A DNA stretch of 42,735 nt, taken from assembly GCA_902609065.1 (NCBI GenBank), contig CACLQJ010000007.1, positions 1-42,735 of the forward strand. The letters run 5' to 3'. This DNA is from an uncultured Pelagibacteraceae bacterium. GTDB taxonomy: Bacteria > Pseudomonadota > Alphaproteobacteria > Pelagibacterales > Pelagibacteraceae. Below are positions 26,702-36,333 of the stretch, in pieces. A program made the position numbers and the translations under genes. The notes under the pieces were generated by a model. That model had not been told where the DNA came from. It ran no database searches and worked only from the letters and a program-made list of their open reading frames with translations. Each line of letters begins with the position of its first letter. The first letter of the stretch is position 1.

Positions 26702-27787
26702 TTATTCTAATACTTTTCTATAAACTTTAACTAATTCCTCTGAAGTATTATTCCAATTAAACAATTTTGATCTATGCAAACCAATAATCTTTTTTCTCTC
26801 TTTCTCATCTGTTGAGTTGATAAATTTTTCAATTGAATTAGAGAGACTTTCTTCATCTTTAGGATCAAAGTAGAAACCTGCATCACCAACAGCCTCTTTA
26901 ATTGCAGAATTTTCGCTAGCAATTATAGAACAATTATATTTCATTGCTTCCAGTGGCGGAAAACCAAAACCTTCATTTAAGGATGGATAAATCAAAGCTT
27001 CTGCTTTTATATATAAAGAAACTAATACATTATCTCCACCTGAAAATAATTTTATATTTTCTTGATCTATATTTAATTTTCTCATCAACTCAATTTCATC
27101 TTTTTCAAATTTTTCGTAGCCAAAACAAATTAACTTATATTCCTTAAAAATATTTTTGTTTAATGCAAATGTTTTTAAAACAAATTTAAAATTTTTATAT
27201 TTTTTTCTACTTCCAACGTACAAAAAAAATTTAAAATCAATATCTAAATTATCATTTTTACCAAATAAATCCGGGGTGCCTTGATAAATTACAGATGTCT
27301 TTTTTAAGTCAATGTTATAAAAATTCATCAAGTCCTTTTGAGTATTTTTTGATGAGCATATTATGTGATCTGCATCTCTTAATGCATTTTCTTTTGGCCT
27401 CCATCCAGAAGGCTTATTATACATGTAATGATAAATTTCATGGCTCAAGTCCCAAACATTAATTATTTTTTTTACACCCTTAATATTATATTTATTATTA
27501 TTAAAATAGGTTTTATGAATTATTTGAGGTTTCCAAAATTTCAAATATATGTCGTTTATTATATAATTTGACTTGTTGATCAACTTTGTAGAATATTTTG
27601 GTATTTTATTTATTTTTAAAAATTTAAATGTATTTTTTTCATCTAAGAGATAATCATTCAAATAAATTGGGCAGAGGATTTTGACATCATTTGTGCTTTC
27701 TATTTTTTTTTTTAGCTCTAAAAAATACCTTGAAATTCCACCATAAGGTTGAATTAAAAAAATTGTATGATCAAATGCAATTTTCAT
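26702..27787 (-). CDS. glycosyltransferase, GT4-type
   Basis: FLYVGSRKKYKNFKFVLK…SGGDNVLVSLYIKAEALIYPSLNEGFGFPPLEAMKYNCSIIAS. Confidence 0.9.
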   Translation of the reverse strand: MKIAFDHTIFLIQPYGGISRYFLELKKKIESTNDVKILCPIYLNDYLLDEKNTFKFLKINKIPKYSTKLINKSNYIINDIYLKFWKPQIIHKTYFNNNKYNIKGVKKIINVWDLSHEIYHYMYNKPSGWRPKENALRDADHIICSSKNTQKDLMNFYNIDLKKTSVIYQGTPDLFGKNDNLDIDFKFFLYVGSRKKYKNFKFVLKTFALNKNIFKEYKLICFGYEKFEKDEIELMRKLNIDQENIKLFSGGDNVLVSLYIKAEALIYPSLNEGFGFPPLEAMKYNCSIIASENSAIKEAVGDAGFYFDPKDEESLSNSIEKFINSTDEKERKKIIGLHRSKLFNWNNTSEELVKVYRKVLE

Positions 27788-27793
27788 TAATTT

Positions 27794-28804
27794 TTATAAT
27801 CCACCAAAATATTTTGGTAAAATTGATTTTAAATACCAAAAATATTGAGAGATAATAATATTTTTAGAATTTATGCCATTATTGATTTCAAACCTTTTTT
27901 GTTTTTTATTTAAGTTAAAGGAAATAGCAGCGGAGCTTACATTAGAGCATAAATAAATAAAATAGTCACATTTTGATAGCAAAAGAGTTTCGAGTATTGC
28001 CTCTCGTCCCATTTTATATCTATGAAGTCGTCTTGGATATTTCTTAAATGCATCATTTTTGTCAGATCGAAAGCAGCAATTTAGATATAATAATTTATCT
28101 GGAAATTTTTTTTTAAAAAAATTTAAATAATTAAGTTCTTCAGTGACTAGAAATATTTTATCAACTTTTTCCCTTTCAATTATTTTTTTAGTCATTTTAT
28201 ACATTTGGCCTTTTGTTGCTGGCAAAGGATGACCAGGCGATCTTTTGTAACTTGTTCCTCTAAAATGAATTCCTAGAATTTTTTTACCATTAAATATTTT
28301 ACTTATTTTAAAAAAAGTTTTCTCTAATATTTTATTTAATTTGATATCGTTCTGAAGTAATTTTACAAGATCTTCATCAAGATCAATGTTGTAAGTAAAA
28401 TGTGAAAAAAACTTATTACTAGTAAATATTACGTTTTTGCTTTTATATATCTCGTCTAATGAATAATGACTTAAATTTCTAAAATAATATTCCCAGGCAT
28501 TATCCGTTCTTTTAATTGATTTAGCCTCATTATAAATTGTTTTAAAATTCTTCATATCTATAATTGGTATATAGTTTTTTTCTTTACAAATTTTCAGGTG
28601 ATTTAAAACAAAAGTCACATTAGAAAATAAACCTGTTCCTGGCGTTCTTTTGATTACGTAGAATGTTTTATCACTATTTAAGTTACCAAAAGTTTTTTTT
28701 TCTTCATCCTTTTCTGCATAATGCAAATTATTTTGAACACCATTTAATAAAGAGGGAGTTTGGAGGGTCATTTTTTTTATAATTTTTTTTATTAATTTAA
28801 TCAT
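27794..28804 (-). CDS. fucosyltransferase-like protein (NodZ/O-FucT-type fold)
   Basis: RTPGTGLFSNVTFVLNHLKICKEKNYIPIIDM; LGIHFRGTSYKRSPGHPLPA; EAILETLLLSKCDYFIYLCSNVSSAAI. Confidence 0.6.
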   Translation of the reverse strand: MIKLIKKIIKKMTLQTPSLLNGVQNNLHYAEKDEEKKTFGNLNSDKTFYVIKRTPGTGLFSNVTFVLNHLKICKEKNYIPIIDMKNFKTIYNEAKSIKRTDNAWEYYFRNLSHYSLDEIYKSKNVIFTSNKFFSHFTYNIDLDEDLVKLLQNDIKLNKILEKTFFKISKIFNGKKILGIHFRGTSYKRSPGHPLPATKGQMYKMTKKIIEREKVDKIFLVTEELNYLNFFKKKFPDKLLYLNCCFRSDKNDAFKKYPRRLHRYKMGREAILETLLLSKCDYFIYLCSNVSSAAISFNLNKKQKRFEINNGINSKNIIISQYFWYLKSILPKYFGGL

Positions 28805-28858
28805 TTGTAATGTGCCTAATAATAATTTATTTTAAATATATAACAAATCATCAATTAA

Positions 28859-29869
28859 ATGAAAACGTCTTTAGTTATTACCACTATAAATCCCCCAAAC
28901 CAAAATATAAAAAAATTTATTAAAGGATGCATCTCTAATAAATGGAATTTAATAATTATCGGAGATAAAAAAACACCAAAAAACTTTAAAATTAAATATG
29001 GAAAATATTTTTCTTTTGATGATCAAATTAAGTTAAGTAACTCATTTGCTAAAATTTGTCCGCCCAATAATTATGCTAGAAAAAATATCGGATATTTAAT
29101 TTCAGCTGAACTTGGTTCTAATTTTATTATTGAAACTGATGATGATAATGGACCAAAAAATAATTATTTTAAAGAGATAAAATTAAATCACAGTGTAAAT
29201 CAAATTACAAACCGAGAATGGATAAATATATATGATTTGTTTAAAAAAAATAAAAAAGAAAAAATATGGCCACGAGGACTTCCATTAGAAGAAATTTTCA
29301 AGAATAAAATTTCTATACAAAAAAAAAAATTTTTAAATTATTTTTACTTGCAACAAGGTGTGGCTGAAATAAATCCTGATGTAGATGCCATATTTAGATT
29401 ACTTAATAAAAAAATTAATATTAAATTTAAAAATTACAAGGTTTCTTTAGGAAATGCAAAATCTACTTTTAATAGCCAAAATACAATATGGCATAAATCG
29501 ATACTTAAGCTAATGTATTTGCCTGTCACTTGTACAATGAGGTGTACAGACATTTGGAGAAGTATAATAGCACTACACATTTTGAAGATAAATAATTTAA
29601 AAATTCTTTTTTTTGGTACTAATATGTATCAAAATAGAAATCCTCATAAATTAATCAATGATTTTAAACTTGAGATACCAATGTATTTAAATAGTAAGTT
29701 CGTGTCTGAGACTATTGAAAATTTAAATTTAAAAAATGGTATAAAGTATTTTGATAATAATATGATTAAAATTTACAAATGTTTAATTAAAAACAAAATT
29801 TTCAAATATCAAGAAATGAAATACTTAAAATGTTGGTTAAAGGATTGTAATAAAGTTCAGAAGCAATAA
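28859..29869 (+). CDS. STELLO/DUF288-like glycosyltransferase-related protein
   Basis: SLVITTINPPNQNIKKFIKGCISNKWNLIIIGDKKTP…ARKNIGYLISAELGSNFIIETDDDN…WPRGLPLEEI. Confidence 0.75.
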   Translation: MKTSLVITTINPPNQNIKKFIKGCISNKWNLIIIGDKKTPKNFKIKYGKYFSFDDQIKLSNSFAKICPPNNYARKNIGYLISAELGSNFIIETDDDNGPKNNYFKEIKLNHSVNQITNREWINIYDLFKKNKKEKIWPRGLPLEEIFKNKISIQKKKFLNYFYLQQGVAEINPDVDAIFRLLNKKINIKFKNYKVSLGNAKSTFNSQNTIWHKSILKLMYLPVTCTMRCTDIWRSIIALHILKINNLKILFFGTNMYQNRNPHKLINDFKLEIPMYLNSKFVSETIENLNLKNGIKYFDNNMIKIYKCLIKNKIFKYQEMKYLKCWLKDCNKVQKQ

Positions 29870-29871
29870 AT

Positions 29872-31062
29872 TTAATTTAATATATTTACGATATTATTAA
29901 AACACTCCTTTTCATAAAAAACTTTATTTTTAAATTCTGTTAATTTTTTTTTGTATTTTTTAGATATTTTAAATTTGTTTTTATTTAAAATTATTATTTC
30001 ATTTTTTAATTCGGAAAAATTTTTTGCAATAGGTGAAATACTAATTTTTTTTATATCGAAATTTAATCCGGGATCAATTTTATACTCCGTAAGATCGGGA
30101 GTAAAAAAAATAATAGGTTTTTCGGATAACAAAAAATCGAAGATTGCTCCAGAATAATCAGATATTAACGCATCACATTTATGCATTATTGAGTTTAAAT
30201 CAATATCATATTTTAGAACATAAAAAGATTCTTGATTTGACAAAAAAGAATAAATTTCATCTTGTTTTTTGTTATATAATCTATGTTTATCTTCTTTGAA
30301 AGAATTTGGATGTTTCTTTATTACTAGTAGAATTTTTTTTTTAATTAAAAAATTATTTAGTTCAATTATTTCACGTTTATTCGTATTTTTTGGAAATATC
30401 TCCATACCATTAAGTCTCCAGGTTGGAAAATATCCTATTACTTTTTTCTTTGAAATTTGCAAATCTTTTGCAATTTTTCTCTCATTGTTAAGCGTGAAAT
30501 ATTTATTATCAACTTTATTTTTAAATAAAATATTTCTTGGTGAATTTGATATTATTAATTTATATTTGTTTTTAGGATAATGATTTATTAAGTGTTTAGA
30601 AAAAATTTTATTAGGATATACTATATATTTTTTAAAAAATAATTTGCTAATACTAAAAAATTTATTACCTAAATAAGTATTATTATGTTTTTTCAACTTT
30701 TTAAAAAGTATACCATGCCATAAATTAACATTATTCGAAATTTTAGTAATACTTTCGTGAATATCATCCTCAGTACAATCATATACATGCCATTTTGCTC
30801 TTAAACATAAGTAAATTCCTTTGAAACTATTTCTTAGATAAGCCTCATAACCAAGTTTTTTTAATCTTTTTAATATAAGTCTATTTTTTGTGATCCAGAC
30901 TGGTCTTTTTTTTTTTTTAAACTTATTATAATACATGAAAAGAAACCGTGAATTATCACCAAATCTCCTTCCTGCTCTATGACCAAAAATAATTAAGTTG
31001 TGATTAGTTGGTAATGCTATCTTAATAATTAAAAAAAAAAAATACAAAATATATTTAAACAT
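29872..31062 (-). CDS. CDP-glycerol glycerophosphotransferase (TagB/TagF)-like protein
   Basis: NLWHGILFKKLKKH; GYFPTWR; LLVIKKHPNSF; MHKCDALISDYSGAIFDFLLSEKPIIFF. Confidence 0.83.
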   Translation of the reverse strand: MFKYILYFFFLIIKIALPTNHNLIIFGHRAGRRFGDNSRFLFMYYNKFKKKKRPVWITKNRLILKRLKKLGYEAYLRNSFKGIYLCLRAKWHVYDCTEDDIHESITKISNNVNLWHGILFKKLKKHNNTYLGNKFFSISKLFFKKYIVYPNKIFSKHLINHYPKNKYKLIISNSPRNILFKNKVDNKYFTLNNERKIAKDLQISKKKVIGYFPTWRLNGMEIFPKNTNKREIIELNNFLIKKKILLVIKKHPNSFKEDKHRLYNKKQDEIYSFLSNQESFYVLKYDIDLNSIMHKCDALISDYSGAIFDFLLSEKPIIFFTPDLTEYKIDPGLNFDIKKISISPIAKNFSELKNEIIILNKNKFKISKKYKKKLTEFKNKVFYEKECFNNIVNILN

Positions 31063-31687
31063 TTTTAAAAATTATCCTACATATACTTGGTTTTTCTTTT
31101 TTTTTAATTGCAAACTTATAACTTGTTTTATTATATATTACTCTAAATTTATTTTTTTTTAGTTTATTTACAAAATCCTTAATATTTATAAATCTCCTGT
31201 AATGCGAGGTATACCTTTCATTTTCGGAAATTTTTATTCCTTTGTTAATTAGAGGATCTCTTGTTGTTCTAAACTCGCAAAAAAAAAGAGAATTCGTTTT
31301 AGATAATTTTTTTATATTTTTTAACAACTCGGTTTCCATATTTATAGTGATTGCATGTATAAAAAACCTTAAATAAAAAATGTCAAATTTTTTTTTTAGC
31401 TTTAAATTTGTCCTGCAAAAATCTTCTTTATAAAAAAAATTCCCAAAATTTTTGTTATTGCTTACAATAATCTTTTTTGATTGGTCGTAACCAATTGGTT
31501 TAAAACCTTTATTTTTAAAGAAAACAGTGTCTCTTCCATTACCACAGCCTATATCTGCCAATGTTAGATTATTTATTTTAATTTTTTTTTTAACGAATTT
31601 CGCAAAATTTGACTCCGTATCAAACTTGCTAAATTTATAATAATTTTCCCAATAATTATTAATTGTCTTATTTGTAATTTTTTTCAT
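31055..31687 (-). CDS. class I SAM-dependent methyltransferase
   Basis: LADIGCGNGRDTVFFKNKGFKPIGYDQSKK; FDIFYLRFFIHAI. Confidence 0.85.
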   Translation of the reverse strand: MKKITNKTINNYWENYYKFSKFDTESNFAKFVKKKIKINNLTLADIGCGNGRDTVFFKNKGFKPIGYDQSKKIIVSNNKNFGNFFYKEDFCRTNLKLKKKFDIFYLRFFIHAITINMETELLKNIKKLSKTNSLFFCEFRTTRDPLINKGIKISENERYTSHYRRFINIKDFVNKLKKNKFRVIYNKTSYKFAIKKKEKPSICRIIFKNV

Positions 31688-31697
31688 ATATAACTTA

Positions 31698-32795
31698 TTA
31701 AATTATTTGCTTAATTACATTTAAATACTTATTACAATTTTTTTTATAGTCAAATCTAACAAGGCTATTAAATCCTAGAAGGATTTTTCTTCTAATTAAT
31801 TTTTTATTTTTACTGGAATAAATAATTAGAGAAGCTAATTGATTATAATTTTTAGGCTTAAAAAGAAAACCGTATTTACCATTTTGTAGTATCTCTTTTG
31901 GACCTGTTGGGCAATCAGACGAAATAACAATTTTTTTTAGACATAAAGCTTCTAATATTACATTTGGAGCACCTTCAAAAATTGAACTAAGTATCAACAT
32001 GTCAGCTTTTTTTAAATATTTGTAGGGGTTTTTTTGAAATCCAATAACTTTTACAATACTATTTAAATTATTGTCTTTTATGTAATTTCTAATTAAAAAC
32101 TCATTAGATCCATATCCAATAATTAGTAGTTGTAATTTTATTTTATTTTTTAAAAGATTAACAGCTTTTAACAATGTTAAATGATCTTTTTGGTCTGTGA
32201 ATCTAGCTATATTTATTAATTTTAAATTACCTTTTTGGAAAAAATTATTTTTTATAATTTTTTTACTCATTTTAATAATTTCGGATTTATTTAAAGGGTT
32301 ATAGATGACCAAACTGTTTGTGTTAAATTTTTTGTCAAGCTCTTTTTTAAAATCTTTACTATTTACAATAATTTTTCGTGAATAATTTAAATAAGTTTTA
32401 AATAAAATTTTTTTTATTTTGTTATTTGACCAACCAGATGGAGAAGAATTGGATCTGACTATTACATTAAAATTCAAAAATTTGGATATTATTAAGCAAT
32501 ATATGTTCGCCTGAAAGGACAAAACAGTTATTTTTTTATTTTTTAAAATTTCTTTAATCAACAAAATGCAGCAAAAAAAATATTTTAAATACTTACTTGT
32601 ACTGTAGCTATTTTCTTTTATATAAACTAAATTTACTTTTTTCGAAAACTTGTATTTAAATCTCGCATCATAAGTAATTAAAGTTACATTTTTTAGGTAT
32701 TTTGATAAATAATTCGAAATTATAATTATATTTTTTTCAACACCTCCTCCTTCCATAGCAGGCATAAAAAGAATTATTTTTTTATTTTTCTCCAT
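31698..32795 (-). CDS. glycosyltransferase, GT4-type
   Basis: FMPAMEGGGVEKNIIIISNYLSK; LINIARFTDQKDHLTLLKAV; ADMLILSSIFEGAPNVILEALCLKKIVISSDCPTGPKEIL. Confidence 0.93.
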   Translation of the reverse strand: MEKNKKIILFMPAMEGGGVEKNIIIISNYLSKYLKNVTLITYDARFKYKFSKKVNLVYIKENSYSTSKYLKYFFCCILLIKEILKNKKITVLSFQANIYCLIISKFLNFNVIVRSNSSPSGWSNNKIKKILFKTYLNYSRKIIVNSKDFKKELDKKFNTNSLVIYNPLNKSEIIKMSKKIIKNNFFQKGNLKLINIARFTDQKDHLTLLKAVNLLKNKIKLQLLIIGYGSNEFLIRNYIKDNNLNSIVKVIGFQKNPYKYLKKADMLILSSIFEGAPNVILEALCLKKIVISSDCPTGPKEILQNGKYGFLFKPKNYNQLASLIIYSSKNKKLIRRKILLGFNSLVRFDYKKNCNKYLNVIKQII

Positions 32796-33403
32796 ATTTT
32801 TCTTATAATATTTTTTATTGATATACTTCGTTCATTTAATTTTTTTTTTTTTATAAGATCTGAATTATCTTTTTTTTTTATTATTGCTAGTCCAGATGAA
32901 AAAAAAGAAAAATTTAAATCAAAATGTTCTGAGTTCTCCGAATAAATAGAGAGTATTTTCTCAAAAGTTTCTTTATTATTTATCTCACAATAAAAATTAT
33001 TTCTTTTTTTATCCTTTAAGTAAGGTAAGTGTGATATATCATCTATGAAAATATACCCGCCAATATTTAAAATTGGATAATAATTGTAAATTAACTTCTC
33101 TACATGTGCAGCCTCATGTAAACTATCAATAAATAGAACATCAATTTTTTCCGGCAATTTAGATTTAATAAATTCAAAATTGTCATCTCTTGTTTTAAAG
33201 AACTTCCAATTTTTATCGTTAGTCACAGATGAACAATCATTGATGTCAACAGAAAATACTTTCCCATATTTATTTGAACATATATCTAAAAATTTTTTTG
33301 TTGATCTACCGTTTTCTACTCCTAACTCCAGTATAATAGGGTTTTTAATGTTTGATAATAAAGGAATTAAAAACTTGTCTAATTTAAGACTATATTCATC
33401 CAT
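32774..33403 (-). CDS. class I SAM methyltransferase (Methyltransf_24/CmcI-like)
   Basis: PIILELGVENGRSTKKFLDI…FSVDINDCS…IDVLFIDSLHEAAHVEKLIYNYYPILNIGGYIFIDDI. Confidence 0.75.
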   Translation of the reverse strand: MDEYSLKLDKFLIPLLSNIKNPIILELGVENGRSTKKFLDICSNKYGKVFSVDINDCSSVTNDKNWKFFKTRDDNFEFIKSKLPEKIDVLFIDSLHEAAHVEKLIYNYYPILNIGGYIFIDDISHLPYLKDKKRNNFYCEINNKETFEKILSIYSENSEHFDLNFSFFSSGLAIIKKKDNSDLIKKKKLNERSISIKNIIRKIWRKIKK

Positions 33404-33475
33404 ACTATTTGTTAAAAAAATTAATTTGTAATATAAATATTTTAAACATATTACTATAAACCTTTAAATGCAAAT

Positions 33476-34618
33476 TTGAAAAAATTGAAAAAAAAAAATG
33501 TATATTATTGGTCTCCGTTTTTAACTCAGATTGCAACAATTAAAGCTGTAATAAATTCAGCATATAGTTTAAATAAATTTGATACAAAATTTGATGCTAC
33601 GATTTTAAATATATTCGGTGAATTCAATCAAAACTTATCTGAAATAAAAGATAAAAAAATAAATATATTGAATTTTTATAATTTAAATATTTTGAGATAT
33701 TTGCCGAAACATGGCAAAATATCTAGTAGATTTTCATTTATAATTTTCTTTTTATTAGGTTTTTTTCCTCTGCTAAGAATTTTAAAAAAAAAAAATCCTG
33801 AATATATTATTATTCATTTAATTACTTCATTACCATTAATTTTATTAATTATGTTCAAATTTAAAACAAAATTTGTTCTAAGAATATCTGGCTTACCAAG
33901 ATTAAATTTTTTTAGGAAATTTTTATGGAAGATTGCTTTAAAAAAAATTTACATGATTACATCACCAACGAAAGAAACCCACGAGTATTTAAAGAGTTTA
34001 AAATTATGTGAGGAAAAGAAATTGAAAGTTCTTTTTGATCCTGTAATAAATGTAAAAGAAATCAGAGAAAGTTCAAAAGAAGAATTAAAACAACAAGGTG
34101 ATTTTTATATAGCGATTGGAAGACTAACTAAGCAAAAAAACTTTTTATTTCTTTGTGATAGTTTTAGGGAAGTAATAAAAAAAAAGCCTAATATAAAATT
34201 GTATATTTTAGGAGAAGGCGAAGATCGTCATGCATTATATAAATTTATTAAAAAACACCAGCTAAAAGAAAACATATACTTGTTAGGATACAAAAAAAAT
34301 ATTTTTCCTTATTTTAAAAACGCAAAAGGTTTTATATTGTCATCGCTATGGGAGGACCCAGGATTTGTACTAATTGAGGCTGCTTATTGCAAGGTTCCTG
34401 TATTTTCATCAAACGCAAAACCAGGACCATTTTCTCTAATAATAAATAATCTAAATGGCACATTATTTGAAAATAACAACAAAAATAGCTTTGTAAATAA
34501 TTTTGAAAATTTTTTAAAAAATTCAGAAAATAAAAAAATTATTTTAGAAAATCTTAAACTTAGTCGAAACTTTACTATTTTTGGCCATTATAAAAATTTA
34601 TCAAATTTAATCTTATAG
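33476..34618 (+). CDS. glycosyltransferase, GT4-type
   Basis: FYIAIGRLTKQKNFLFLCDSF; LYILGEGEDRHALYKFI; AKGFILSSLWEDPGFVLIEAAYCKVPVFSSNAKPGP. TTG start. Confidence 0.9.
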   Translation: MKKLKKKNVYYWSPFLTQIATIKAVINSAYSLNKFDTKFDATILNIFGEFNQNLSEIKDKKINILNFYNLNILRYLPKHGKISSRFSFIIFFLLGFFPLLRILKKKNPEYIIIHLITSLPLILLIMFKFKTKFVLRISGLPRLNFFRKFLWKIALKKIYMITSPTKETHEYLKSLKLCEEKKLKVLFDPVINVKEIRESSKEELKQQGDFYIAIGRLTKQKNFLFLCDSFREVIKKKPNIKLYILGEGEDRHALYKFIKKHQLKENIYLLGYKKNIFPYFKNAKGFILSSLWEDPGFVLIEAAYCKVPVFSSNAKPGPFSLIINNLNGTLFENNNKNSFVNNFENFLKNSENKKIILENLKLSRNFTIFGHYKNLSNLIL

Positions 34619-34620
34619 CG

Positions 34621-36333
34621 ATGTTTATAAATACTTTAATTTTTATAATTTTAAGTTTTGCAATAGTTTTAAGTACTTTAGGATATGGGATGGCATTCTG
34701 TAATCAAATATTTCAAAATAAAAAATTTTTGAATTTGCCATTTATTGGAATTTTTGGAATTTTTTTTTTGTATATCATTTCAAGCATAACACATTTAATA
34801 ATAGCACACAATTATATTCATAATTCAATATTATTATTATCAGGGTTAGCTTTTTTTTACATATACTCTAAGAAAAACTTGATAGAAAAAAAAGAATTTA
34901 GAACTATTATTTTTTTTTTTGTAGTACTTTTTTTAGGTTATTTAATTTCTAAAACTAACGAAGATTTTTCATATTACCACTTGCCGAATTCACTTCAATT
35001 TTCTTCACATAAATTAGAATTTGGATTAGGTAACTTAAGCCATGGTTTTAAACATTTCTCTTCAATTTTTTTGATTAATTCAATTTTTTATTTACCTTAT
35101 GTAGAGGCTTATTTATTTAACATTACCAATTTTATGTTACAAATTTTTTTCTTTTCAGGTTTATTTATTTTAATTAGTAAATTAAATTTAAACAACTTTA
35201 GTAAGGTATTATCCTCAATAATATTAATAACATTTTTGGTAAAATTTTACAGATTGTCAGAATATGGATCGGATTATCTTGGACAATTTTTAGTACTGTT
35301 AAGTTTTATATTTGCCACTATAGCAATCAAAAAAAAAAAACTTACCGTTAGTGAAAATAAAGAATTATTTTATATATCATTTTTGTTAATAATCTTTTCT
35401 ATAACAACAAAATTTTTATACATTATTTATATTATTGTACCTATAACAGTATTTTTTTATATATTAACTTTTGAGCAAGTATTTAAATTTGCACTTAACA
35501 AAAAATTTCTTTCCATCTCCTTTTTTGCAATTTTATCTATTATATTTTATAATTTAACGGCAACAGGATGTATTTTGTACCCAGTTGTATTTACTTGTTT
35601 TACAGAAACAATAGATTGGTCGATCTCAGAGGCTACTGTAAAATATTTAAATATTCATTATAAGGCTTGGTCAAAAGCAGGTATCGGTACAGGCTATGGA
35701 ACTTTAAATCCCCAAGAATATATTTCAGGAATTAATTGGATTGAAAATTGGTTTAGAAAATATTTTTTTACAAAAGTTTCAGACTATATTCTAGTCGTCA
35801 TTTTCGTTTTATTAATTTTTTTAATTGTTTTTAAAAAAAATTTTAAAGTTTATAATAAAATAGATTTTAATTTAAAAATTGTTTTATTAAGTTACCTTTC
35901 GATTTTGGCTGTTTTTCTAATATGGTTTTTAAATTTTCCAACTCTAAGATATGCAGGGTATACAATTGTTTTTTTAGTCTTAGCTGTCCCAGTTGCTTTA
36001 TTTATTGCGAAAAGATTAAATTTTAATAACAAGATTATTTATAAAAAAATTAAAATCTTAATCATTTTAGCAATATTTGTTTTTAATTTTAAAAATATTA
36101 ATAGGATTCATAAAGAACTTAGTCTAAAAAATTATGAAAATCACAATTTTTCTAATTTTCCATTTTATTGGGTAGATAAAGTTGAATTTAGAACAATTTT
36201 ACTAGAAGAAAAATTTTTTAGTGAAGTTACAAATAAAAAGCATTGTTGGAATGTTCCACCAACTTGTCTTAAAAACAAATCTCAACTAAAAATAGAATAT
36301 CGAAATAACTATTATTTTTATAAAAATAAATGA
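34621..36333 (+). CDS. multi-pass integral membrane protein, candidate GT-C-type transferase or O-antigen polymerase
   Basis: 570 aa, many hydrophobic segments; NEDFSYYHLPNSLQFSSHKLEFGLGNLSHGFKHFSSIFLINSIFYLP extracytoplasmic-loop-like motif; next to GT genes. Confidence 0.6.
   Translation: MFINTLIFIILSFAIVLSTLGYGMAFCNQIFQNKKFLNLPFIGIFGIFFLYIISSITHLIIAHNYIHNSILLLSGLAFFYIYSKKNLIEKKEFRTIIFFFVVLFLGYLISKTNEDFSYYHLPNSLQFSSHKLEFGLGNLSHGFKHFSSIFLINSIFYLPYVEAYLFNITNFMLQIFFFSGLFILISKLNLNNFSKVLSSIILITFLVKFYRLSEYGSDYLGQFLVLLSFIFATIAIKKKKLTVSENKELFYISFLLIIFSITTKFLYIIYIIVPITVFFYILTFEQVFKFALNKKFLSISFFAILSIIFYNLTATGCILYPVVFTCFTETIDWSISEATVKYLNIHYKAWSKAGIGTGYGTLNPQEYISGINWIENWFRKYFFTKVSDYILVVIFVLLIFLIVFKKNFKVYNKIDFNLKIVLLSYLSILAVFLIWFLNFPTLRYAGYTIVFLVLAVPVALFIAKRLNFNNKIIYKKIKILIILAIFVFNFKNINRIHKELSLKNYENHNFSNFPFYWVDKVEFRTILLEEKFFSEVTNKKHCWNVPPTCLKNKSQLKIEYRNNYYFYKNK

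Noticed and set aside
30269-30580. 103-aa plus-strand ORF
   Set aside because: Antisense to the CDP-glycerol transferase-like gene; hydrophobic shadow ORF.
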